Source: Pseudeuparius sepicola (taxonomy: Eukaryota; Arthropoda; Insecta; Coleoptera; Anthribidae). From it: a DNA stretch of 64,000 bases. Below, in pieces: positions 36,580 to 48,000 of the stretch. The position numbers were made by a program, and so were the translations under genes. A model generated the notes under the pieces. That model was not told where the DNA came from. It saw only the letters and a list, made by a program, of their open reading frames with translations, and made no database searches. Where the stretch lies: assembly GCA_963920635.1 (NCBI GenBank), contig OY987301.1, forward strand, positions 15,232,501 to 15,296,500, in the 5' to 3' direction. How positions within the stretch are numbered: position 1 is the stretch's first letter; each line of letters starts with the position of its first letter.

Positions 36580-37613
36580 GTAATCAACATTATATTATGT
36601 ACAAACTAATATATTTCCCACACAAAGGGTAACAGTAATTTTTGTTGTTTGGCTATACATTACTGGCAATTTAGGTTTGTGCATCGTAACAAAAATTTCA
36701 TAAGTACGTCAATCTTTCAGTCCATCGGTACATCAAGAATCTGATGATTTTCCTACACAGATTTCACGTAGATGGTTGACTGTTGATTCAATATGACCTA
36801 TAAAAGTTTGGCATCTTACTTTTGACAACATTCTGGTTTAAACAACGATAATACCTCAGATAATACTCACATAAAATACCTACTTCAACATTCTATCAGC
36901 AATGAACTACATATTCCATGAAGAATACTCAAGAAGCACATTGCAAGTCAGATATTATTTTTGTTTGCAACTGCTCGGTTTTCAGGTAGGTTTTCACTAT
37001 TTTAGTGTGATCATATCATAAGTTTTGAAGCACTGGTCAACCATGGTCAACATCACTCGTTAAGCATGAAGATCAATAATAATAAAAGTTCCACTTCTTT
37101 TCGGAAGACAATCGAGGTCCTATTAAATCCAAAACGTTGATTCCGAAGACCGGAGAAACACGGAGTCACTCACGGACCCACGCCTTCGGAGTTCGTAAAC
37201 ACAACAATCGATTTGCGGCTATCGGCTATCCTTTTTAATCACAGATTCTCGTAACTGTCGGCTTGATTATCTCATAGCAGTTTGATACATAATAATTATG
37301 TTATTGGTAAATTGAACATAATTTTAGATAGATGCAAGACGAAGGACGCTCAAATTTTAGGTTATGAAAAATTCGAAGTCAAACGCTGTCAATTGACAAA
37401 TGACCAAAAATGACTTCGGTGGCCATCTTGAAATTGGTACGGCTGGTGGCGCCATCTACTTCAATGAGCAGGCCAGAAAGGACGCGAAGAGAGCCGTAAA
37501 TCGTAGGAGGCCATGTTTTAGCCTCTTTTGAGCTATAATTTGAGCCTATTCTTTGGGGTTGGCCTTTAGAAGAAAATCGATATTTTTGGTAAAATGAAAT
37601 AAAGAAATTAAAA

Positions 37614-40600
37614 ATGGCAGCGGAAGTGGAAAAAATACGGCCAAATATTCGAATAGAAATACACAACAACCTAATAATGAAGGATCTAGAAATGGAGGTG
37701 GACAAAAACGAAAAGAGTGAAAATGAAGAAGGTGAAATAACCGACGATGACGACTTAGAGACAAACAAGGCCTCGGTAAATCCCATTCCGGAAGTAAACA
37801 ACAGGGTTAATAATAATATTTAGCACATTTTTCTAATTTTGTAAAGTATTGAATTCTTTTAGCTCTGGCCAAACATCAAGGGAGGGTTTACTACAGGCAT
37901 AAACATTTTCGATAAAGCTTCCCAAGAGAAACTTGAAGAACGTGCAAAGAGATTTGCTTTAAAGCCTGAAGAAATTCACAAATTCACTGATAATGACCTT
38001 CAAGTACTGCACGACAGCCTGGGAATTACAGGAGATAACGAAAATGAAGTCAGATTTGAAGCGGTACATATGCTTGGTACTGACGACATGAGTACCGAAG
38101 ATGTCCTTGATTATTTTTCCAAATATGCCCCGATCGGAATTGAATGGGTGGATGATAATTGCTGTAACGTGGTGTGGCTTGACAATATTTCAGCAGCGAG
38201 AGCTTTACATTTTATGTCCAAGTATGTACGAGGCATGCCTGCGCGTGGGCCTTGTAACCCGTTCGCTAAAGAATTTATGGATGAAATCGAACCTGACAAT
38301 ACAGATGGCGATGGCAAGAGCATACTTTTAAAAAACACTAATAGAGAAATAGAGCTAAAAGAGGATGATGATATTATGCCTCTGGAGAAAAAACAAGATA
38401 TAGAAAATTCTGTGGACATATCAGAGATTACCATTCCTATACCACCCGGATTTTGGAGGCTTGGTGAAAAGCACCCAAAATCTAAGTGCATTCTGCTCCG
38501 TTTTTCTTTAAAAACTGATAAAAAGGCTTATAAGGCCGAAAAATTCAGTAAATACTACAAAAAATATGGGAACCCCAACTATGGTGGTCTTAAAGGTGTT
38601 ATTTCCGATACTAAGAAACGTGAAATTCGCAGCATTTTTGAAAGGAACAGGGACCTGCGCTCAACAAAGAATCCGTGGGGTTCCTTGGCTAGGAACTGGG
38701 ATAGAGACGTACAGTTTAGAGAGAGAACGCCGGTAATGGCGGAAGCGGAACAACCAGTCGAAATAAAGAATCCTAAAATGTTGGCAAGGCTTGGTACAAA
38801 GCGAAAATTGGATGAAGTTGAAGATGAAATAGAAGAAAAAACGATGGACCAGGAGGTAGATGGCGAAAAACGAAATGAAGAAGTCGACAGAAAACCTGTA
38901 AGTTTAAATTTTGATCACAAGTCCCTTGCCCCTATGTGGTCTATTGAGTATCAGCAGGTGATAGAAATCCATAAGTAAGGATTATCTTGTAGTGTGTAGT
39001 GTGGTGTTTTTTTTACAGAGCGGCCTCATTTTCATGATACATTATTCTTCTTACGCTTAAATCCACATACCAATAACATTGTTTTTGCACTCAACGCGCG
39101 TTTCGCTAACCAAGTTAGCATGATCAGGAGATGATTAAAACTTAGTTTTAATCATCTCCTGATCATGCATGTCTATGAAACATAATAATATAAGTCTCTT
39201 ATTTCAGAAACCCTCAAAGGTAACGAAATTCCCCAGAATGCGCATGTACGCCGATGAAGAAGAAGAAAAGATCAAACGCAAAAAATTCCTGCACTCAATC
39301 AAAAAGAAAACCGAGGAGTTGGCAGAAGATAAAATTGACCACAACGACTTGCGCAACATCTTGGGTATAACCCATCACAGGCCTCTCAGAGAGGAGCAGA
39401 TTGCCGAGGAGACTCCAGATCTCGGTACAAGATTGAAAAACAGAAGCAGAAACATGATTTTTGCCATTGAACGGGAACCAGACGAAATTGAGGATGCATA
39501 CGAGTCTAAACAGAGAGTTCGGGAAGATATTAGAAGTTTGCTAGCGGAAAGAAACGTGAGGTCATCGGAACAGGCAGCTAGAAAAAGGATATCACCCCCA
39601 AGGCGGTCTCCAGAGAAGAGGTAAGGAAGTAGAAAACAGCCCTGCTTTTTTATTTCCACTGCCGAATTTGTGTAAAGTCAGCAAAAGATGTTTGGCAGAT
39701 AATGTCTTTAATGATGTTATTATCTGACAATGGCTAGGTTAGAAAAGCATCCAGGCCAAATTTCAATGGACTTATAAAAATACTGATTGGTCCACTTTTT
39801 AGTAAGACCCTGCATGTTATGTGTTGTTTAATGATTCTCATATCGGAAGCAAATCAGAATGAACTTCCCGGGGAATTTTCAAAGATTTTCTCATTTTCTC
39901 AAAAGGGGGCATGTCGTACCTTTTCAAACACTACTGATGAAGGTAGCGATATACCTGTATAACATTTCAGACAATTGTTTAATTTAGGTTAGGAAGACAC
40001 CGGTCGCCAGGCCCAAGACGGAGCCCTAGAAGGAGAAGGCGGACACCAAGTAGAAGGTCATCATATCGAAGGTCGCCAGAAATGACCCTACATAGTGATA
40101 GAATGTATTCCCACAGAATGAGGTAGGTGGCAAAGAAAATAATCCATGCCAAGTTTGTCACTTTGTTTTTGTTTTACATCGAGTGTCAACTTTAAAACGG
40201 CTTTCTTCATCCCATTATTTCTTACAAGATTAATACATAATATTGTTTTGTCCAAGATTGTTTTATATGTATATAATATAATTCACTAGTCGTCAGGTTC
40301 TTCAACAATACACTCATTATTCGTTAAATTAATTGCTCAAATTTAAATGTCAACCTTTTGAGTGAACAGTTTGTCAATGTTTTTATTTATAAATAATAGA
40401 TAGTAGGCACTGACACTACTTGAATAATGTTAATAATTATTATAATGTTTAGTGTTCACTCAGAATTGTCAACGCAAGTGGTACACTTGGTGATCAATAA
40501 ATAACCATCATTATAATGCTCATTGAATATAATGATATGCTATTATTGCAGCCATCACAGTCACAGACATAGAGACCACGAAAATAGCAGGCATAGAAGA

Positions 40601-40966
40601 GAGTACGATGCGAAGCCGAGAAGTAAAGTCGCCGTCGTCATAAAAACTCAGAAACGACCGGCAGTCGCATCGACCATTTGGTCGCGGGTGAAAAAGGCGA
40701 GCGAAGAGGAAGAAGAGTCCACATCTTCGCAGCAATCCTCCGAAGACGAGTCAGAGGAGAGCAGCAGCAGCAGCAGTACCAGCAGCAGCGGGAGCGAATC
40801 GGAGTCGGGCAGCGAGTCGGAATCCTCCGAATCGTCCGGCGCGAAGAAAAGGAGGCACATAGACAGGCCGGGATTCGAGAGAATTAGGAAGAGGCTGACC
40901 GAAAAGGTTCAGCACAGAAGTCCGTTGAAGATTACCATGATGAACGATAGGTTTAAGAGGAAGTGA
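37614..40966 (+). CDS. NCBP3: Nuclear cap-binding protein subunit 3
   Basis: Five coding exons: 37614-37793, 37863-38897, 39208-39620, 39988-40122 and 40552-40966, all with GT-AG borders in phase, giving 725 residues (human about 620). The family binds the mRNA cap with NCBP1 and aids poly(A) RNA export in the nucleus. Diagnostic segments: TTGINIFDKAS, then the RRM-like region GTDDMSTEDVLDYFSKY with EWVDDNCCNVVWLD (about residues 140-160; human has WLDD, here WVDD), and YYKKYGNPNYGGLKG. MYADEEEE and STIWSRV are recognisable later. The C-terminus is Arg/Ser-rich (about residues 540-600) and then strongly acidic Ser/Glu (SSSSSSTSSSGSESESGSE). A P-like transposon ends 98 bp before the ATG. A poly(A) signal AATAAA lies at 41083. 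Confidence 0.93.
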
Positions 40967-41082
40967 GAGGACACTGTAATATTTCTATTTATATGGATAA
41001 CTTTTTTGTGCATTACTTTTTACAAAAATGTCTAAATCAATATCAATAGATCGAATTATCAGTTATTGTAATTTAAGATGAA

Positions 41083-41088
41083 AATAAA
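41083..41088 (+). terminator. Probable poly(A) signal of NCBP3
   Basis: AATAAA lies 117 bp after the stop codon, at the expected distance for a short 3' UTR. Confidence 0.55.
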
Positions 41089-42239
41089 TATTTTTCATGC
41101 ATGAGCCTTATATTTCTAATAAAATTAGAATTACACCTCCGTTTTATGACAGTACAAATTAAAATTTCTAATAACAAGTTGAACTAGAAAAGATATTTGA
41201 ATCAAATTTTGTATACGACATGTTGTCATGAAGAGCCAAAACTCCTGCCAGTATCAAGCTCACCGGTTGACCAGTGGTGGAGATAGGGGTCATACCGGGA
41301 AAAATAATAATTTTATAAAAAAATAATAATATATATTATTAAAAAAATACAATTTTTAGATACAATTTATTTGGTAACAAATTTGGATACTTGTTTCGTA
41401 TCAGCTATGATTTTGCAGTAAATGCGATTTTTTTGTTAATCTTTAATGTTAAGTTGAAAATTTAAACAATGTACCTATTTCATTATTTCGGAAGATATTC
41501 AAAACAGCCCCTGCACTTTTTTTTCATGAACATTTCAACACCCCGTATCTTGAAAACGGTTAACAATAATTGTATAACAAACAACAGAATAATCACTCAA
41601 CGCTTGTAAATAGCCCAAAGATAATGTTTGCTAATCACACAGTAAATAGGCCATTTGTTTACTGGGCATTCTCCAAATTTTATTCCACATAAATCCATGG
41701 CATTGAGTAAAATATAATATTTAATACATATAAAATACTTTTATATGATTTAATACTAATATTTTATTACTCAAGGTCCTTGGGACATTTGGTTTCTTGT
41801 TTCTTTATTTCTTTCATTTTTGTTTGTTTCTATATTAGTTTCTATTTCAAGTGTATCAGCGCCACCTGGTAGAAAGGGGCCGGTATCATAGACAAACTTT
41901 GAGATTGTCTATGGTTAGTAAACATCTGAAATTTATGCATTAGTTTTCTTTTCTCAACCATCAATGATTTCTCTTTCTCTCCGTTTGTGTTTTGTGGTCA
42001 TCGACCGATTATTAAAAATTAAAAATTGAGATTTTCAATTAATTTTTTAATATAATATCCTGAACAATTTGTATGAATATTGCCAGAGACATATAAATCC
42101 TTTATCTATTGCCAGAGACAATATTGTAAACATGAAAATATGAATTCAAGTGTATTGAAAATTTTCCACTGTGTTGACTTCTCTGTCTGACAACTGGAAT
42201 GACACCGATTGTCAAACTTGAGAACAAAGATGGCTCGTT
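41089..42239. other. Intergenic DNA with one micro-insert
   Basis: No coding frame seen. It contains the 76-bp palindromic insert at 41701-41776. Confidence 0.5.
41694..41783. mobile_element. Micro-palindromic insert (76 bp) with 7-bp TSD
   Basis: The core 41701-41776 starts CATTGAGTAAAATATAATAT and ends ATATTTTATTACTCAAGG, an almost complete inverted pair. The flanks are TCCATGG and TCCTTGG (6/7). It is the most diverged of the four copies. Confidence 0.7.
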
Positions 42240-42457
42240 ATATCCGCCATTTTCTAAAGTGAGACAGAACCATGACAAAATTCTCAATTTTTCGCAATTT
42301 GCTTTGATTTCTCATATAATTTCCGTGTTTTTTAGTTTATAAACAGTCTTTTAGTGCTAACGAACGATTCTAAATTATTTTTCCGTGTTTTCCGGTTCAA
42401 AATGCCTTAAAAATCGATGCGCAAATAACAGCGTCTGAATACGGCAAGAGGAGAGAG
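42240..42457 (+). promoter_or_regulatory. Possible promoter and 5' non-coding exon of the zinc-finger gene
   Basis: CCGCCATTTT (a YY1/Pho-like motif) at 42244 is followed by about 200 bp ending GAGAGAG|GTAAAA, a usable donor at 42458. The first coding exon of the zinc-finger gene begins with an acceptor at 45028, so it needs an upstream non-coding exon. This is the best candidate, by inference only. Confidence 0.35.
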
Positions 42458-43641
42458 GTAAAATGGTTTTCTTTGTTACTTCCATACACTTATTTCATTT
42501 CATCGTATCGTCTTTGTTGCGTAAAAAAGAGATAAATTTTGATGGGAAGGAGGGACATTTTTTTGAATTTGGATTTTAGATATTTTACCGGGCTGCTTAA
42601 TCACTCTTTCCTCTTTTTCAAAGTCCTTTTGTGGGGGACAATGACCGCACCCAAGTTTCCCATTTTTCTTCAGTTGAATTGCTTGACAGTTTATTGAAAA
42701 TAAACCTCTTGGGTTCCTCCTACAGAGGTTTTATAACAATCTATACAAATTTTAATTTATAAAGGCCATACCAATAATTACAATATGCGATAAGTAGCTA
42801 CATATCTACCTAATAATAAATGTATGACTTGTAGTCCCTGTATTTATTTAAAAAGTTGAATTAGATAAGTATATAGGTATACATAGATAATATTATGATA
42901 AAACGAGTAGCCCTGCTGATACATATAAAATAAGGTCAAATCTTTGTATGTTTCCAAAAGTTGGCATATTATATTGGCAAGGATATTGGGGAAACGAGAT
43001 ATTATTCAATTATTACTGCCATTGATTTACTCTTAATCGAAGTCAATGTGATGTATTATACCTATATAGTCACATAAAACTACACTGCAAATACCTCCAT
43101 AACAAAAAGATTTTTTAATTCTGCAAAAAGTTATTTAGTACCTACTTAGTCTTAGTATTATGCTATTACTCGGCAATGACATCTTTCTCATCTGGCCTCA
43201 AGTTGCATTTTCTCTAAATCAAGCCGTATAATAATAAGCAAATAATAATACAATAATAAGCAAATTTCAAAAAACCAATTGGTTTGAAGATATCACATGG
43301 CAAAATTTAAATAACAGGTGGATATATTTTTCTTTTTATAACTTGTTAGATAAAACCGATGATAAAACAATTAGAAAATAAACCCACAGGTTTTTTCTTT
43401 GGTAACTACTAATAGTAGGTACTGCGTATGACAGCAACATGAATGGAGCAGTTCTGTATCATAATTAGGGTGTTCTTATAATTACCAATGAGTTAATAAT
43501 AAGTATGATCTAACCTTGAAGGTTTTAAAACACGAGTTTTTTCTCATAGTTAATATTTAAAATTCATACTTTCCTATTACCAATAATTCATTTCTGAAAA
43601 GTTTTTTTTTACATTTAATATCAGGTCGCATCATCATGGAT
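42458..43641. other. Probable intron, no element recognised
   Basis: AT-rich, no coding frame, presumably part of the first intron of the zinc-finger gene. Confidence 0.4.
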
Positions 43642-43714
43642 CATGGCGTCCTACGATTTACGGCTCCCTTTGGTTAAGGATGCCTAAGGGGGCCGTAAAT
43701 CATAGGCGGCCATG
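43642..43714. mobile_element. 73-bp miniature relative of the P-like element
   Basis: It starts CATGGCGTCCTACGATTTAC and ends GTAAATCATAGGCGGCCATG, so two ends of the 31288-37515 family are fused around about 15 bp. Both ends match that TIR with a few changes. Flanking repeats are degenerate at best (CGCATCAT versus CTCATCAC). Confidence 0.7.
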
Positions 43715-43831
43715 CTCATCACCAAATGTATGTAAACTTTTTCGTGTTGTTTATTCATGGATACCTTGATTTTTCGAATTATTTTACCGTGTTTCCAGCT
43801 GTAATTTTTGTAAGAAACAAATGTTCAGCGT

Positions 43832-44379
43832 GTTTCCAGTCCGGGATCTCGAAATCCCGGGATCCCGGAGGGGTTTTAGATGAGATCCCGGGATTTCAAG
43901 ATCCCGGGATGCCGATGGGGTCTCAAAAATCCCGGGTTGAGATATAGCGGTCCCAAAAATCCCGATTTTTTTAAATGATCGAACTTTAATCTGTTCTCGA
44001 CGTTTTTTGGGTAAAATGCATTTTTTTTGTACTTTATCGGCGTTTTATTTAGTTTTACCCAAGTCATTTACGTATTTATTATGATACAACCGGGGGTTCA
44101 CTTTTTCATTTCAATTACCTATACCTACCTAATACAATATTATGTAGGTAAATATATAAAAATGTTTTTATTTATGTGTTTTTTAATAATTTTTTCCATA
44201 TGTCTGCATTTTTATTTTTTGCTGTTGCTAATATTACGCATTTTAATAAAAATATTATTAGGATTGATCTCGGGATCCCGAGATTTGGGTTTTGGATCCC
44301 GGGATCCAAAACGGGATCCCGGGATTTGGATTTTCATCCCGGATCTCAAAACGGGATCCCGATCCCGAAAATTGGAAAC
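43832..44379. mobile_element. TIR element with CCCGGGAT subterminal repeats
   Basis: The ends GTTTCCA and TGGAAAC enclose two clusters (43840-43960 and 44268-44370) of the palindromic word ATCCCGGGAT and variants in both orientations. AT-rich non-coding DNA lies between. Clustered subterminal words usually serve as transposase binding sites. No TSD was identified. Confidence 0.7.
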
Positions 44380-44447
44380 CTTACATGTGAGGCGGTAAAC
44401 TGCTTGGCTTGGCTAATAATACAGGTTATTTCTATGAGGCTAATATC

Positions 44448-44626
44448 GTTGACTGACGTATTTATTAAGACTTCTCACGGCTATAGCTTAACGTCCTGGA
44501 AAACAGATGGCTCTGATGGCTAACAATGTATTCTGCATTGTATTTTATCTCCGGAAAGAGCATGGTGAGCCAAAAATGTGTCAGACGTGACAGCCGTGAG
44601 CAGTCTTTAATAATATATCAGTCAAC
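44448..44626. mobile_element. MITE copy 2 (GTTGACTGACG termini)
   Basis: An inverted-orientation relative of 21619-21797, sharing CTCACGGCT, CATGCTCTT and CAATGTATTCTGCATTG. Flanks are GCTAATAT and GCTATATG (imperfect). Confidence 0.75.
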
Positions 44627-45079
44627 GCTATATGGTATTCTGAAAACTGACCATTTAAAAAAATTATAACTAGCCTTGGCATAGTCATCCAATTGAAATA
44701 GTATAAATGTCTGTGGGATATATCTTGCCGTTTGGCTCAATCTAAAAATATATAATGCCGAGTTTTTCCCAGCTCTTCTCATAGATTTCTGCAGTGTTCA
44801 CAAGCCTCTTTTCAGCAACACTTAAATTTTAATTAAAAATTTATCTTATACCGCTCACTTTTTAGTGGTTTATCTAGGACTTAAATTGCTTAAAATGGAA
44901 TGGGAATGTGAATTCACCACTATGTTTACTATTTTCCTAAGTTCTTGTCAACAAAAAGTTTTTGACAAAAAATTGTACTTTCATATTTTCCTTATTTACT
45001 TCCGATTATACTAGTCTGTTATTTTCAGGAATACCCAACTCTCATTTAACCTGCAACCTACAAAAAAACAGTACCCAAA

Positions 45080-48000
45080 ATGTTCGATCCGAACACGATC
45101 ACTACTCAACAGTCCCAAATACAATACCAGCAAGCCCAACCGACGGACAAGGACAAATCCCAGGAGCAGAAACAAGACACATTCGGCACATTCTGCTATG
45201 CCAACGTCAACATGATCCAGAAAATAACACCAAACGCCACACAAAACCACACGTCCACCGTCAATATGGCGCAACTGACCGAGGACAAGTGCTACATAAC
45301 ACAGCCGTTCTCGTACAACTACACGCTTGTCAATCAGAATTTGCTCGCCCAAAATGCAATCTCGAACATAACCTTCAAGTGCGACGTGTGCGGGCTGATG
45401 TTCGCTCACCTCAGTTTGTTGAATCACCACAAGAAAGTTCATCACGGGCAAGGCGACCAGAGCCAAGGGCAGCAGCAGATAACACTTCAGGTGAGATGGG
45501 ACCCATATGATCTTGTAGCTTAGTTGGTTAAGTGCCTACGGCCACAGCAATAGTCCCAGGTTAGAATCGCGGCTGGAGTGCATTTTTTCAATTGATAATC
45601 CTTTAGTTAGGTCCGAAAGTTTCAAAACAAGACACCAATATCCACCATACTGTCAGACTTTGAAGTTAAGGGTGATAATATATGCAATACCTGTCAAAAT
45701 AGGTCCAGCAGCCACAGCCAACGGCACAAATTCAAATAGTGTCGGCGGAAAGTATCCGTTTCTCGTGCGAAGAATGCGGCCTCACGTTCAACACCCAAAA
45801 CGACCTGAAGACCCACAAGATGCAGTCGCACCAGCCGCGGCAGCAACAGCAGGTACAGACGCAAACCCAGCACCAATCGCAGCCGCAGAACGCGCTGAAA
45901 ATAAAGAACTGCGAGTCTTGCGGGGCGCCACTACCACAAGACACCAACAAGAAGCGAGCCGTCATGAAGGTGGGTTAAAAGCATAGAGATCATATATATA
46001 TAGGTAGAGTGCTGAACAAGTTCCTTTTTATGGCAAATTGTGGATTTGCGCATGGGCTTATGGAACATGCGCATTAGACCTTCAGACCGCGCAATTCAAA
46101 ACACTGGTTGTTTTTTGAATTACTATCTCCCTACAAAGTTGTATATTGTTAATAAATTAAGCTCACCTCAACGTGGACTGGTCAAGACTTCGATAACTAC
46201 CTCTAGGTTCGTTTATACTTGTAAAACTAGTTTCGTCCAAACTACTAAAATTTGCTTCACTGATGCACTTGACTTGTTTTCATCTACCTTTATAACTTTA
46301 ACATTAAAACAAATAAGCTATTAATAGTTTCTTACACCACAATCATGTTAATATACTTACTTAAATGATGGTTTAGGTGGTTTTAATAGAAGAGTTGGTA
46401 CCGCATTTTCAATTAGCTGCGTTTTGACTCGTTTCGTTTTTAAACACTGGTGTAAAATGAGCAGAACATATTCGAGATGATCACTTAATTAGATAAACCA
46501 CTCAAACAACTAAATCGCGAAGAAAATATTAATAATTAGCTGAAAATCGAAAAAATTATGCCACAAAGGGTCTATGATGCAAACAACGGTAGGTTATACT
46601 TAGTTTGTCGCTGTCAAATGGCTGTCAAAAAGTGTCAAGTTTCATAAAACACTTCACCAAATTGCAAACGGGCATGTCCACTGGGCCTATTTATTACTAT
46701 TTTATCATTTTAAATTCGTCAAAGATTTTCCGCGCATCCTATGTATAAAAAACATCGTCCAGCACTCTACCTATATATATGATCTCTATGGTTAAAAGGT
46801 TAAAAAGTGGGGTTACGGTAAAATTTTTGTATTTGTAGGTTAAGTGCGAGAATTGTTTGAGCGCCGAGTCTATCCAGCCGCAGATATTCGTCGTCGCAGC
46901 TGCCCCGGATACGGCCGTCAAGTTTGAGGAGAGTACGGGTACTCAGACTCAGAATAACGTGGGTAAGACAGAATAGTTCTATCAAGATTTTTGGTGCAGA
47001 TATAATAACAGTTTTTCTTTGGTAACCCTAAATCTATATCAAATACAAAACAAATTACAGAATACATAAATTAGGAGTTTATAAATCATATTTGCCATTA
47101 TGTGTCACTGTCTTCACCTCCAACGTTTAAACAAATGATATATTTTTGCTCCTGTTTGACTTATTGAAAGTATCCTTTTTTTCAGTTGTTCTAGGCACAC
47201 AAAACACAATTCCGATTGGTGTGAAAAACAATCACCCGGTAAAACGAAGGGGCGTCGCTAGTGTCACTAAGTGCACCAAATGTAACGGCAGCGGCATCAT
47301 TTTCATAGGGGGAACGAAACAAAAGCAAACGAACGTCGAGAAACCTTTCCATTGCAACATTTGCAATGGTAAGATGAAAGATATAATTTTTTTATCGCCG
47401 CTTTTGTGAACTTTGTCGCTTTTAAGGTTCCTTCAGTAGATACTCTTCGTTGTGGTCGCACAAGCGACTTCACACGGGCGAGAAGAACTTCAAGTGCAAC
47501 ATCTGCGGCCTGGCATTCGCCAAGGCCGCCTATTTGAAGAACCATTCGAGAATCCACACGGGAGAGAAGCCCTATAGGTGTAACGTGTGCGGTATGCAGT
47601 TTTCGCAGTCGCCGCACTTGAAGAACCACGAGAGGATACATTCCGGCGAGAGGCCGTACGTTTGCGAGGTGTGCGACAAGAGTTTCGCCCGCCACTCGAC
47701 GCTGTGGAATCACAGGAGGATCCACACTGGCGAGAAACCGTATAGGTTTGTCTTTCGGGGACGTTCCAACTCAGATATCTTAAACGGGAATTTTTAGGTG
47801 CGAGATATGCGGGTCTTGCTTTAACCAGGCCACGCACTTGAAGAATCACGCAAAAGTGCACTCCGGTGAAAAACCGTTCAAGTGTGACATTTGTTCTGTG
47901 GGATTTGCGGACAGGTAAGTTCCCATAATAGTAGGGGAGCCCAAGAGGGGATTTTGGGATTTACTCAAGCGCGACAGATTAACATATGGGGGGATACCTT

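Larger units (their letters stand above)
31288..37515. mobile_element. P-superfamily-like transposon, 6.2 kb, with THAP remnant
   Basis: The termini are perfect 53-bp inverted repeats beginning CATGGCCTCCTACGATTTAC (31288-31340 and 37463-37515). A perfect 8-bp duplication TTTTAGCC flanks the element (31280-31287, 37516-37523). An 8-bp TSD, termini starting CATG and an internal THAP-type coding start are all features of P elements. Inside are a foldback element, a 146-bp MITE and a micro-palindromic insert, so it is old enough to have been invaded, although the TIRs remain identical. No P transposase catalytic region was found. The element ends 98 bp before the NCBP3 ATG. Confidence 0.8.

Noticed and set aside
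38111..38491. 126-codon minus-strand frame opposite NCBP3 exon 2
   Set aside because: Shadow of the coding strand; serine-rich because the sense strand is rich in acidic codons.
45509..45581. Functional tRNA gene
   Set aside because: A and B boxes are present, but the acceptor stem does not pair and the B box is degenerate; a SINE-like relic fits better.
47303..47861. Long minus-strand frames opposite the zinc-finger exons
   Set aside because: Shadows of the repeated finger sequence; the plus strand has the Cys and His ligands and splice sites.
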